Shown here: positions 1 to 7,284 of the stretch, piece by piece
Position numbering within the stretch: position 1 is the first letter of the stretch
How the letters are laid out: each line of letters begins with the position of its first letter
Source: Tardiphaga sp.
GTDB taxonomy: Bacteria; Pseudomonadota; Alphaproteobacteria; Rhizobiales; Xanthobacteraceae
Reading direction: 5' to 3'
NCBI RefSeq assembly: GCF_028290495.1
Contig: NZ_JAQGJT010000104.1
Span: 1 to 54,502 of the forward strand
Length of the DNA: 54,502 nt
Translations under genes and position numbers: made by a program
The notes under the pieces: generated by a model
Told to the model about the DNA's origin: nothing
Databases searched by the model: none
Seen by the model: the letters and a program-made list of their open reading frames with translations, nothing else

Positions 1-753
1 GGCGAGCACCTCGCGCACGAAGGCGACGCCCGCCTCGGTGGTCTTGCGGGTCCCGCCAATCTCCTGGATCTGCATCTCGCGCAGCCGGCCGGCAAGCTTC
101 TGCTCCTGCATCAAGCCGCCGATCTGGTTGACCTCGCAGCCGAGGCCCAGCACCACCACATGCGAAAAGTTCACGTGGCGCGCATAGCCGCCGAGCGTAC
201 GGCGCAGCAACTTCAGCGGCTCGTCCTGGGTCATGCCGCAGCCGGTCTTGTGGGTCAGCGCCACGACGCCATCGACATTGGGAAAATCCGCCAGCGGATT
301 GTGGCCGGTGAACGGGTTCTTCTTGAACACGTCGGCGACCATGCTGGCGACATGGGCGCTGCAGTTCACGCTCGTGAGAATGCCGATATAGTTTCGCGTG
401 GCAACGCGGCCGTCGTCGCGGCGGATGCCCATGAACGACGCCGGCAGGTCGAAGTTAGGCGTCGGCTTGACGTCGACGCCGTAGGCGTAGTCGCGCGAGA
501 ATTCGCCCATGCCCAAGTTTTGCGTATGGACATGCTGGCCGGGCGCGATCGGCTGCGTCGCGAAGCCGATGATCTGGCCGTAGCGGCGGACTTCCTCGCC
601 CACCGCGATCGGCCGGATCGCGACCTTGTGGCCGGCCGGAATACGCTCCGACGTCACCACGCCCGCAGTGACCTCGACGCCGGGCAGCAGGCTGGCGCGC
701 GCGATCAGCACGGCGTCGTCGGCATGCAGGCGAATAACGGGGGATGCGGCCAT
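1..753 (-). CDS. UxaA-family altronate/galactarate-type dehydratase, 3' end outside window
   Basis: Hydro-lyase of the UxaA/GarD family, which dehydrates sugar acids such as altronate or galactarate to 2-keto-3-deoxy acids. The visible 251 codons begin at an ATG (complement of 751-753). They show an N-terminal SAF-like region (about residues 1-100, with VIRLHADDAVLIARASLLPG near the start), then the start of the UxaA catalytic domain with GIRRDDGRVATRNYIGILTS, HKTGCGM and GLGCEVNQIGG. SAF and catalytic parts are fused in one chain here, whereas some family members are split. The gene runs off the left edge, so total length and C-terminal cysteines cannot be judged. The exact substrate is not visible. 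Confidence 0.85.
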   Translation of the reverse strand, partial: MAASPVIRLHADDAVLIARASLLPGVEVTAGVVTSERIPAGHKVAIRPIAVGEEVRRYGQIIGFATQPIAPGQHVHTQNLGMGEFSRDYAYGVDVKPTPNFDLPASFMGIRRDDGRVATRNYIGILTSVNCSAHVASMVADVFKKNPFTGHNPLADFPNVDGVVALTHKTGCGMTQDEPLKLLRRTLGGYARHVNFSHVVVLGLGCEVNQIGGLMQEQKLAGRLREMQIQEIGGTRKTTEAGVAFVREVLA

Positions 754-1442
754 GAACGTTTCCTCGTGAGATTTTATGTGGCTGAACCGCCATTTGGAAT
801 GAGTCTAGCGGATATCCCGCGACGGCGTCACCCCTGCTTTCTCATGCAGCAGACATGCGGGATCGCCCCTGTTGTTGGCGGCGCGGGGGCGCCGTAGCTT
901 GCTGCATTCCCTGCCCTCTCTTGAGAGGGCGCGCGGAACGCCGGGTGCCCGATGCCCCCCTTTGCCTGCGCGCGATGCCGTAGTCGGCAAAACAAGTGCG
1001 CGAAGGCCTTCCGGAGCAACCGGTTTCACCCGGCGTTCCGCACACGATGAGCTTCCGGCTTGCTTCGTGCTCTTTCCGGCGGATTGGTCGATGCCCGGAT
1101 CTGAGGATGTGTTTCGCAGGCCGGTTGGCGGTGCGAACTCTCCGATCCGCGATGCCCCGTTTGGCATCGAGAAACCACACGACTTGGGCCGGCGCGACAG
1201 CCTCGTCGTCAGCGCTTCGGTCGATGGTTCACGGCCCTCTGTACGAAGTACCGCCCAGCCACCAACTTCCGCGCCTGACGCTGCCGCGTCACCGCATCCC
1301 GCCCCGCGTATCGTGACGATCGCGAGCCGCCCCTCCCAGTGGAGCGGGACAGACTGGATAATAGTCCTGTTAGGGATATTGTCAAGGAGTCGCGTCCGTA
1401 GCCGTAGCCCGCATGTCGCTTCGCTCATGCGGGCGACGACTT
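754..1442. other. 690-base stretch with no supportable gene
   Basis: Open frames exist on both strands between the UxaA gene and the GNAT gene, but none has a ribosome site plus a recognisable domain. They overlap each other and are low-complexity in the way shadow frames are. The stretch contains a short palindrome GCCCTCTCTTGAGAGGGC (913-930) and ends in a copy of repeat family D (1404-1437). From memory, translated pieces of 985-1340 resemble frames often annotated as hypothetical in Bradyrhizobium genomes, so this may be a dispersed repeat rather than a gene. That recollection is not a search result. Confidence 0.5.
1404..1437. repeat. Family D palindromic repeat, copy 1
   Basis: Contains CCCGCATGTCGCTTCGCTCA followed by TGCGGG, an interrupted inverted repeat (CCGCATG... 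CATGCGG). Near-copies lie at 3557-3590 and 5216-5288. It supplies the start of spurious minus-strand frames, so it should not be read as a gene start. Confidence 0.8.
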
Positions 1443-1916
1443 CTATCTAGCGGCACGCTCCAGAAATACGTGGTTCTCAGTCTCCTGCGTCGGGCGAAAG
1501 TCATGCCTGAGGTAAAGACGCCCCACGGGATTCCATTTCAGATATTCGAGACGAATCCCAAGGCGATGCCTGTCGGCCTGTTCCACGATATGTTTCAGCA
1601 CGCGCGTTCCAATCCCCTTTTGCTGATAGGCATTCAGCAAATAAAACTCTCCAAAGCGCGCGTGATCGGCGAAAATCATCCACGAGAGCGTGCCGATGGG
1701 TACGCCGTCCTGCAAGATGGAGAAGAAGACTTTTTCGGAGAACCGAGCGCGATGGACATCGCGTTGATAGTTTTCTTCCCAGGCCCAGCGGGAGCGGATG
1801 TGCGGTCCAAGCGCTTCTTTCTTGGCCGCAAAGGTGAACTCGAAGGCCTGCTCCGAATGCGGCAGGTATACAAAAGACAAATCCGGCTCCAACGCCGGCA
1901 ACGACGCAACAATCAT
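1443..1916 (-). CDS. GNAT-family N-acetyltransferase
   Basis: 157-residue acyltransferase of the GNAT fold, expected to move an acetyl group from acetyl-CoA to an amine. The acetyl-CoA-binding motif A is seen near residues 116-122 as YQQKGIGTRVL (Q-x-x-G-x-G type), preceded by the beta-strand segment RFGEFYLLNA. The C-terminal VGRLYLRHDFRP is typical motif B. ATG start at the complement of 1914-1916. It is transcribed in the same direction as the next GNAT gene, with about 50 bases between them. The family carries little substrate information, so the acceptor is unknown. Confidence 0.8.
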   Translation of the reverse strand: MIVASLPALEPDLSFVYLPHSEQAFEFTFAAKKEALGPHIRSRWAWEENYQRDVHRARFSEKVFFSILQDGVPIGTLSWMIFADHARFGEFYLLNAYQQKGIGTRVLKHIVEQADRHRLGIRLEYLKWNPVGRLYLRHDFRPTQETENHVFLERAAR

Positions 1917-1967
1917 GGATGGCCTTCCGGGGGCTGTCGACCGTGCCTGATTATTCCAGCCGATGTG

Positions 1968-2543
1968 TCATTCGTCAGCGGCTTTGCGCGTGAGCCAGGC
2001 CTCATGGGTGAGCAGCCAGATTTGCCGGCTGCCGTCCCCGGAGACATACGAGAACGGTTCGCGTGCGATTTCAACGGCGCCCTGCTTTTCCTTCACCCGG
2101 GCAGACGCGCGGTTTGCGGCGGCGTTCGTCAGGTACAGGAACGGCCACTTCAGTTCTTCGAAGGCGTAGGCTGTCACCGCGTTGGCGGCTTCCGTCATCA
2201 GACCTAGACCTTGCAGCTTCGGATCGAGCCAGAAGCCGCGCATGTCGCGGGTCTGGCCATCGAAGGGCCACAGATCGATTCTGCCGCGCAACTCATCAGA
2301 GCCTTTCAACGTGATCGCCCAAAAATACTTCTCGCCCCGCCTGAGCTGTTCCAGCGTCTCGCCCATGTTCCTGGTCGCGCCGTCGGAAGGGTAAGGCCAA
2401 GGGACGGAAGCCGTCAGCCAGCGCACAATCTGCCATTGCGGGAAAAGCTGCTGGATGGCGGACGCATCCCGCTCCTCTAACGGCCGGAGGATGAGCCGCC
2501 TGGTTTCCAGCGTTGGTATAGGAGGCAATTGCACCAGGGCCAT
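1968..2543 (-). CDS. GNAT acetyltransferase, RimJ/RimL-like
   Basis: Acetyltransferase of the RimJ/RimL-like (Acetyltransf_3) branch, seen from the opening LETRRLILRPLEERDA and from LDPKLQGLGLMTEAANAV, which holds the acetyl-CoA loop. About 191 residues from the ATG chosen here (complement of 2541-2543). In-frame alternatives are an ATG at 2576 and a TTG at 2585. None has a well-spaced ribosome site, so the start is uncertain. Members of this branch modify N-terminal amines of ribosomal proteins, small molecules or antibiotics. Nothing here picks one. Confidence 0.75.
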   Translation of the reverse strand: MALVQLPPIPTLETRRLILRPLEERDASAIQQLFPQWQIVRWLTASVPWPYPSDGATRNMGETLEQLRRGEKYFWAITLKGSDELRGRIDLWPFDGQTRDMRGFWLDPKLQGLGLMTEAANAVTAYAFEELKWPFLYLTNAAANRASARVKEKQGAVEIAREPFSYVSGDGSRQIWLLTHEAWLTRKAADE

Positions 2544-2799
2544 CCCTTCGATCGGGCAGTCAATTAACGCACCCATGCAGGGCAAGGCGAGTCGCAGGAG
2601 AAGTCGAGCACGGACAGTGCAGATCCAGAAGACATAATTGAGCGACAGGCTTCAGCACGATCGACGACTCTACACAGGCAGCCGCAGCGGGACGACCATC
2701 GCGGAGCTTCATCATGGCATTCCTCTCGGGTTGACCAATCAACTACTAGCGAGAATACTATGACATGAAGGGACCTATCACTCAGTTTGACGGAGGATC

Positions 2800-3264
2800 A
2801 TGCCGATGCAGCGAGGAAGATTGCAGGCGCTGGGCGCTTTTGCTGTTATGGCTGCGTTTGGCGGGATTGCAGCGGGGCCCGCCTTTGCGGACGTTTCACT
2901 TTCCGGCATCGGGATGGGGCACGGCGCGCCGAGCGCCGAGGCGTTCAAGCAGTTTCAGGCCGCGGTGCGTCAGTACAACGCTTCGGGCGAACGACTCCGC
3001 ATTGATACGCACTGCCCATCCGCCTGCACGATGTTTCTGGCCGTCCGAAATGTCTGTATCGCGCCGAACGCCGGCCTCGCGTTCCACGCCGGCGGCAGCC
3101 CGCGACGAGGAATCGACCCCTATTATACCGGGCAGATGCTCAATACTTACAAACCCGCGCTGCGGAAGTACTTGACCAGCAATCACTACATGGAAACGTT
3201 CGAATTTCACACCATTCCAGGCGACGAGATGGTGCGACGCTTCGGATATGCCGCCTGCCGCTGA
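2800..3264 (+). CDS. Small exported protein, possible ClpP/crotonase-like periplasmic protein
   Basis: 154 residues with a signal peptide (hydrophobic stretch about residues 9-30, cleavage likely after AFA). GGAGG at 2792-2796 lies just before ATG 2800, and an ATG at 2806 would be better spaced. The mature part has HCPSACTMFLA (Cys72, Ser74, Cys76), Cys86 and AFHAG (His96). This spacing resembles the Ser/His region of the periplasmic COG3904-type proteins related to Clp proteolytic subunits. Four cysteines could give disulphides in the periplasm. Protease activity is an inference only. It stands alone, upstream of the decayed nitroreductase copy on the other strand. Confidence 0.65.
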   Translation: MPMQRGRLQALGAFAVMAAFGGIAAGPAFADVSLSGIGMGHGAPSAEAFKQFQAAVRQYNASGERLRIDTHCPSACTMFLAVRNVCIAPNAGLAFHAGGSPRRGIDPYYTGQMLNTYKPALRKYLTSNHYMETFEFHTIPGDEMVRRFGYAACR

Positions 3265-3340
3265 CGCCCCGCCATGGTCGTGCCGCCGGGCACGTCCTCT
3301 GTCGTGTCGCCTGTTGCACCCGGCCGGACCGCGCCTTCAG

Positions 3341-3553
3341 TCAATCCCCGAACCCGACGAACACGGTGGCCTCCTCGACGGACTTTCGCTCCGACACCAC
3401 TGCATTGGCCGGGAAGCTTTCGCCGGGCCATCCCAGCGCGATGCTCTTCATGGTGACCTGATCGTTGGCGATGCCGGCGTGCTCGCGCACCACCGGCGAC
3501 TGCATGATGCCCTGGCTGTTGATCACCGCACCGCCGGCGCGGATCCGGTTCAG
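3341..3553 (-). pseudogene. Decayed second copy of the nitroreductase gene
   Basis: The last 61 codons nearly repeat the C-terminus of the intact nitroreductase at 5306-5983 (both end EEATVFVGFGD; a handful of residue differences such as N/D, T/I and G/D). At 3532/3533 the homology jumps: 3533-3552 match 5801-5820 at 18 of 20 bases, so 303 bases (101 codons, bases 5498-5800 of the intact copy) are missing in frame. The 5' end is cut off where repeat D copy 2 begins. It lacks the FMN-binding N-terminus and cannot make an enzyme. Confidence 0.85.
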
Positions 3554-3556
3554 TCC

Positions 3557-3590
3557 GTAGCCCGCATCTCGCTTCGCTCACGCGGGTGAC
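3557..3590. repeat. Family D palindromic repeat, copy 2
   Basis: GTAGCCCGCATCTCGCTTCG followed by CTCACGCGGGTGAC, a near-copy of 1404-1437. It abuts the broken 5' end of the nitroreductase remnant, and the DMT transporter gene starts on its other side. Confidence 0.8.
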
Positions 3591-3607
3591 GCCTGCTACA
3601 TTTTCTC

Positions 3608-4474
3608 TCAGGTTGGGATGGCTCTAGCGCGGGGTCCTATCTGTGTAACGGCGACACCGGCGACCGCGAGCAGCCCACCTGCGATCAACTTTGGAGTCAT
3701 TCGCTCGCCAAGAAACAGCACGCTCGACATCAAGGCGAAGACCGGAAGCAGCAGGCCGAAAGGAGCGACGCGGTTCATCGAGCAACGGGCTATCAGCCAG
3801 AACCACAGACCAAACCCGACGATTCCTCCGATGAAAACGGTGTAGGCAAGGGCGATCCAACCGTGCGCGTCCGCCGTGACAACGCTGGCCAGCTGTCCAT
3901 GTTCAAGGAACAACGACATCAACAGGACCTGCGGCACTGTGAATGCCGACGACCATGCCATCAACATCAATGGGTCAAACGGGCCATAGCGTTTCGTCAG
4001 GACGTTGGACACCGCGAATGCAAAAGCGGCTCCGACCACAAGCAGCAGCGGAAGTACGTCTGTCGACAGGCCGGGCCCCGCCGCCAGAACAACGACGCCG
4101 CCGAAGGCAAGCACCACCCCTGCGGACGTCATGAGCGTCGGCCTCTCCCCGAGCAGCGGCCACGCCAGCAGCACGGCGAATGGAGTGGCGAGCTGATAGG
4201 CAACGGCCGACATGCTTCCCGTGCCGAGCCCAAGGCCGACGTAGAACAGCCCGAAGTTCAGTCCACCCAGGAAAACCGAAATCGCTGCGACAGGACCCAA
4301 CTGTTGACGCGTCGGCCGTTTGACGAACGGAACGAGCAGCAGCGCGATGAACACGAAGCGCAGTGCGAGGAAGAAGAGTGGCGGAAACTCCGTCAGGCCC
4401 ACCTTGATGGCCACGAACTGATAACCCCAGAGCAAGGGAAGGAGCACCGCGCAGACGATCTGGACAGGAGACAA
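3608..4474 (-). CDS. EamA-family (DMT) inner-membrane exporter
   Basis: 288-residue drug/metabolite transporter with about ten hydrophobic segments arranged as two EamA repeats (first from about residue 5, second from about residue 145, where AFAFAVSNVLTKRYG begins). Family members export amino acids, metabolites or toxic compounds. The start is TTG at the complement of 4472-4474. A strong GGAGGAG ribosome site (complement of 4479-4485) stands four bases upstream, which decides this start. A TetR-type operator palindrome lies just upstream at 4491-4507, so the gene is very probably repressed by the adjacent regulator. Substrate unknown. Confidence 0.85.
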   Translation of the reverse strand: MSPVQIVCAVLLPLLWGYQFVAIKVGLTEFPPLFFLALRFVFIALLLVPFVKRPTRQQLGPVAAISVFLGGLNFGLFYVGLGLGTGSMSAVAYQLATPFAVLLAWPLLGERPTLMTSAGVVLAFGGVVVLAAGPGLSTDVLPLLLVVGAAFAFAVSNVLTKRYGPFDPLMLMAWSSAFTVPQVLLMSLFLEHGQLASVVTADAHGWIALAYTVFIGGIVGFGLWFWLIARCSMNRVAPFGLLLPVFALMSSVLFLGERMTPKLIAGGLLAVAGVAVTQIGPRARAIPT

Positions 4475-4490
4475 GATACTCCTCCATTTC

Positions 4491-4507
4491 TAGACCAATT
4501 GGTCCAA
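4491..4507. promoter_or_regulatory. TetR operator in front of the EamA exporter gene
   Basis: TAGACCAATTGGTCCAA contains the perfect 12-base palindrome GACCAATTGGTC. The same half-sites (TAGACCA... GGTCCA) recur at 5164-5179 in front of the tetR gene, which is the expected layout for an autoregulated TetR repressor and its exporter. Confidence 0.75.
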
Positions 4508-4544
4508 ATTTAGACGCGCCGAACGCGGAGGCGTCGTTGGTTGT

Positions 4545-5153
4545 TCAGGTGATGAAGCGGTCGAGAAGCGCGTCAACGGTGGCTTGCGATGTGTTGCGTG
4601 TCGGCGCCGTCTTGCCGACCACCCGCAGCCCCTCAACAAAACAGACGAGAATCCGGGCGGCGCTTGAGGGCTCGACACCGTGAGCCAACTGGCCTGCCGC
4701 CTTCGCACGAACAAGTACATCGGCGACCCGGGTTTCCATGGCGTTGAAAAAGCCCGCGATGCGACGATCGACTTCAGCATCACGGCCGGCCAGTTCCATG
4801 GTTGTGGCCACCAGCAGGCATCCGCGCCGCCCCCTGGCGCCGCTCGTGCGGTCAACGTAGCCGGCAAGGTAGGCCCGCAGGCCGTCTACGGGCTCTCGGC
4901 GAGGGGCCAGCTCCACATCCATCCGTGTCAGCGCATCGACGATATAGCGATCAAGCGCACGCAAGAACAGCGAGTGCTTGTCACCGAAAGCCGCATACAG
5001 GCTGCCACGGGACAGCTTCGTCGCCACAAGAAGGTCCGGAAGCGCCGTGGCGTGATAGCCGCGCGACCAGAACACGCCCATTGCGCGTTCGACGGCGGCT
5101 TCCTCGTCGAAACTCCGCGGGCGACCACGGCGCAAGGGGGCTGGTGTGCTCAT
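4545..5153 (-). CDS. TetR/AcrR-family transcriptional repressor
   Basis: 202 residues. The N-terminal helix-turn-helix (about residues 10-57: RRGRPRSFDEEAAVERAM, then TALPDLLVATKLSRGSLYAAFGDK split by the turn) is typical of TetR. The C-terminal half is a ligand-binding domain of the TetR_C type with a cysteine near the RRGCLLVATT segment. It lies upstream of the EamA exporter on the same strand, 70 bases before its start. Matching operators occur before both genes (4491-4507 and 5164-5179). It probably represses itself and the exporter and releases on binding the exported compound. The ligand is unknown. Confidence 0.88.
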   Translation of the reverse strand: MSTPAPLRRGRPRSFDEEAAVERAMGVFWSRGYHATALPDLLVATKLSRGSLYAAFGDKHSLFLRALDRYIVDALTRMDVELAPRREPVDGLRAYLAGYVDRTSGARGRRGCLLVATTMELAGRDAEVDRRIAGFFNAMETRVADVLVRAKAAGQLAHGVEPSSAARILVCFVEGLRVVGKTAPTRNTSQATVDALLDRFIT

Positions 5154-5163
5154 GGTTTAAATA

Positions 5164-5179
5164 TAGACCATTCGGTCCA
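5164..5179. promoter_or_regulatory. TetR operator in front of tetR
   Basis: TAGACCATTCGGTCCA, an inverted repeat of GACC/GGTC with four central bases. It shares both half-sites with 4491-4507 and lies 10 bases upstream of the tetR ATG, fitting autorepression. Confidence 0.7.
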
Positions 5180-5215
5180 GAACACAAGCGGAGGTTCATC
5201 CTCGAGGAACAGCGA

Positions 5216-5288
5216 GTAGCCCGCATGAGCGTAGCGACATGCGGGGCATCCGGGTCAGGACCCGCATGTCGCTTCGCTCATGCGGATT
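5216..5288. repeat. Family D palindromic repeat, copy 3 (two units head to head)
   Basis: Two units in opposite orientation: CCCGCATGAGCGTAGCGACA followed by TGCGGGG, then CCCGCATGTCGCTTCGCTCA followed by TGCGGA. It sits between the tetR promoter and the stop codon of the intact nitroreductase, so copies 2 and 3 bracket the exporter/tetR pair. Confidence 0.85.
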
Positions 5289-5305
5289 ACATTCGCTGCG
5301 AGCGG

Positions 5306-5983
5306 CTAATCCCCGAACCCGACGAACACCGTGGCTTCCTCGACCGACTTTCGTTCGGACACCACCGCATTGGCCGGGAAGCTTTCGTCCGGCCAGCCCA
5401 GCGCGATACTTTTCATGATGACCTGATCGTCGGCGATCCCCGCGTGCTCGCGCACCACCGGCGACTGCATGATGCCCTGGCTGTTGATCACCGCACCCAG
5501 CCCGCGCGACCAGGCGGCATTGACCAGCGCGGTCGCCACCGCGCCGCAATCGAACGGCGTGTCGTCGCTGCCGTCCAGCACGCGGTCGTAGGTCACGATC
5601 ACGCAGACCGGCGCGTCGAACTGGCGAAAGCCGCGCAGCACCCAGTCCTGGCGCATGTCCTTGTCGTCGCGCGCGATGCCCATCGCGGAGAACAACTGCT
5701 TGGCGACGCCGACCTGCCTGTCGCGGTGCGGGCCGGCAAAGGCCTGCCCGGTGCGAAACTCGCGCGACTGCGGCACGCCGGCAACCATGCGTTCGGTGTT
5801 GCCGGCGCGAATCCGGTTTAGCGGTTCGCCGGTAAGGACGTAGAAATTCCAAGGCTGGGTGTTCATCGACGACGGTGCGCGCATCGCCAGAGCGATGATT
5901 TCCTCGATCAGCGCTTTGGGGACCGGATCGGGCTTGTAGCCGCGGATGCTCCGGCGACCGAGGATCACGTCATCGAACTTCAT
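5306..5983 (-). CDS. Nitroreductase-family FMN oxidoreductase
   Basis: 225 residues from the ATG at the complement of 5981-5983. An upstream in-frame ATG at 6007 would add eight residues that are not typical of the family. The opening KFDDVILGRRSIRGYKPDPV is the classic nitroreductase FMN-binding start, followed by ALAMRAPSSMNTQPWNFYVL and late GAVINSQGIMQSP and ALGWPDESFPAN. The family uses NAD(P)H to reduce nitro groups, quinones or enones in the cytosol. It is the last gene of a long same-strand run that begins with the Liv transporter. A broken second copy lies at 3341-3553. Confidence 0.88.
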   Translation of the reverse strand: MKFDDVILGRRSIRGYKPDPVPKALIEEIIALAMRAPSSMNTQPWNFYVLTGEPLNRIRAGNTERMVAGVPQSREFRTGQAFAGPHRDRQVGVAKQLFSAMGIARDDKDMRQDWVLRGFRQFDAPVCVIVTYDRVLDGSDDTPFDCGAVATALVNAAWSRGLGAVINSQGIMQSPVVREHAGIADDQVIMKSIALGWPDESFPANAVVSERKSVEEATVFVGFGD

Positions 5984-6029
5984 GGGTGCGGGATTCCTGA
6001 GTAGCATTTGGGTTTGCTTTGATAGTAGC

Positions 6030-6108
6030 TGTTGTCATTCGCCGCTCCAACTGGAGCGGCTGGGGTTCGCTTGCAGCTTGCGCTGCGCTTGCCCCGGGAC
6101 GACAGAGC
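6030..6108. repeat. Family A hairpin repeat, partial copy 1
   Basis: TTGTCATTCGCCGCTCC through GCCCCGGGACGACAG. It keeps the inner palindrome GCCGCTCCAACTGGAGCGGC and the right arm of the family, but the left arm is shortened. It lies between the TctC-type gene and the nitroreductase gene. Confidence 0.6.
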
Positions 6109-6109
6109 A

Positions 6110-7108
6110 TTATTGCGCCTGCGGTCCCAGGCTCGCTGCAAGCTCGGCCCAGACCGGCGCCTCTTCCTTGTAGAACGCCTGACTGGCTTCCTGCGTCATC
6201 GGCCCTTCATCGATGCCCTGGCTCTTCAGCAACTCACGCACGCGATCGCTCTTGCCGGCAGCGACACAGAGCGCGGAGAGTTTCGCGACGATCTCCGGCG
6301 GAGTCTTCGCCGGGGCCACGCATCCCTGAAAGGTCAACAGGCTGTGCGCGCGCGAGGTAGCACCCTGTTCACGGAAGGTTGCGACGTCGGGAAGTGCGTC
6401 GATGCGGCGGCGCGACACCGCGACGGCGCGGGCTTTGCCGGTCTGCAGCATAGGCAGCGCTGCGGCGTAACTGCCGATGCCGGCATCGATGGATCCGCCG
6501 GCGAGATCGGTCCACATCGGCGCCTCGCCACGATAATGCACCGCTTCCATCTTCAGGCCGTACTGCTTGTTAAGCTCGACAATAACCATATGCGCGAAGG
6601 AACCGGCGGCGTAGGTGCCGACATTCACCTTCTCGGTCTTGCGCGCATAGTCGATGAAGTCCTGCAGCGTTTTCGCGCCGACCTTCTCGTTCACCACGAA
6701 CGGCAGACTGCCGCCCGGCATGACTGCGATCCAGGCGAAGTCCTGCGGGACATTATACTTGATGTCCTTGATGAGCACCGGATTGAGCATGTAGGCCGTG
6801 GTGTTGCAGATCATCAAGGTGTGGCCGTCGGGATCGGCGCGCTTCAGCTCCGTCGCCGCCACCGCGCCACCGGCACCGGCCTTGTTCTCGACCACCACCG
6901 TCTGTCCAAGTTCACGCGACAGATATTCGCCGTAAACACGCGCGAACTGATCGGTCTGGCCGCCCGCCGCGGAGCCTGCCAGCATCCTGATCGGTTTGTT
7001 GGGCCATGTGCTGGCTCTGACGAGTGCGGGCGCGCTGAGCAGCGCTGCGGCGCCGGCGCCTGCAGCGATGAACTGGCGTCGGTTGAGTGGAAGCGATCTG
7101 TTTCGCAT
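6110..7108 (-). CDS. TctC/Bug-type tripartite tricarboxylate transporter binding protein
   Basis: 332-residue periplasmic solute-binding protein of the Bug (TctC) family. It begins with a Tat-like signal (RRQFIAAGAGAAALLSAPAL, cleavage around residue 32). Next come WPNKPIRMLAGSAAGGQTD, the family's opening strand and carboxylate-binding loop, and VVVENKAGAGGAVAA. Such proteins bind carboxylates and normally feed TctA/TctB permeases. No TctA or TctB gene is present nearby, so it is an orphan receptor. In this setting it may bind an aromatic or dicarboxylic intermediate, which is inference. Confidence 0.9.
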   Translation of the reverse strand: MRNRSLPLNRRQFIAAGAGAAALLSAPALVRASTWPNKPIRMLAGSAAGGQTDQFARVYGEYLSRELGQTVVVENKAGAGGAVAATELKRADPDGHTLMICNTTAYMLNPVLIKDIKYNVPQDFAWIAVMPGGSLPFVVNEKVGAKTLQDFIDYARKTEKVNVGTYAAGSFAHMVIVELNKQYGLKMEAVHYRGEAPMWTDLAGGSIDAGIGSYAAALPMLQTGKARAVAVSRRRIDALPDVATFREQGATSRAHSLLTFQGCVAPAKTPPEIVAKLSALCVAAGKSDRVRELLKSQGIDEGPMTQEASQAFYKEEAPVWAELAASLGPQAQ

Positions 7109-7160
7109 GTCGTCCTCCCGATATTCGCCCTGTCTCTTCGGACAAGTGCGTCGCGCAGCT

Positions 7161-7280
7161 TGTCATTCCGGGGCGCGAACGCCGCGAGGCGGTCGCGAAC
7201 CCGGAATCTCGAATTGTTCATCGTCTCATGTCGAGGTTCCGGGTTCGCTCGAGCTTCGCTCTCGCGCCCCGGAACGACAG
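7161..7280. repeat. Family A hairpin repeat, copy 2
   Basis: Long inverted repeat whose outer arms read TGTCATTCCGGGGCGCGA and TCGCGCCCCGGAACGACA, with inner arms around CGAACCCGGAA and GGTTCCGGGTTCG. It fills the gap between the aldolase and TctC-type genes, which are on the same strand. Confidence 0.85.
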
Positions 7281-7284
7281 TGAG

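Noticed and set aside
805..1450. Several frames of 100-200 codons on both strands
   Set aside because: Overlapping, no domain, and one starts inside repeat D; judged non-coding.
5196..5852. Minus-strand frame of 218 codons over the nitroreductase
   Set aside because: Shifted-frame shadow of the real gene that runs into repeat D copy 3.
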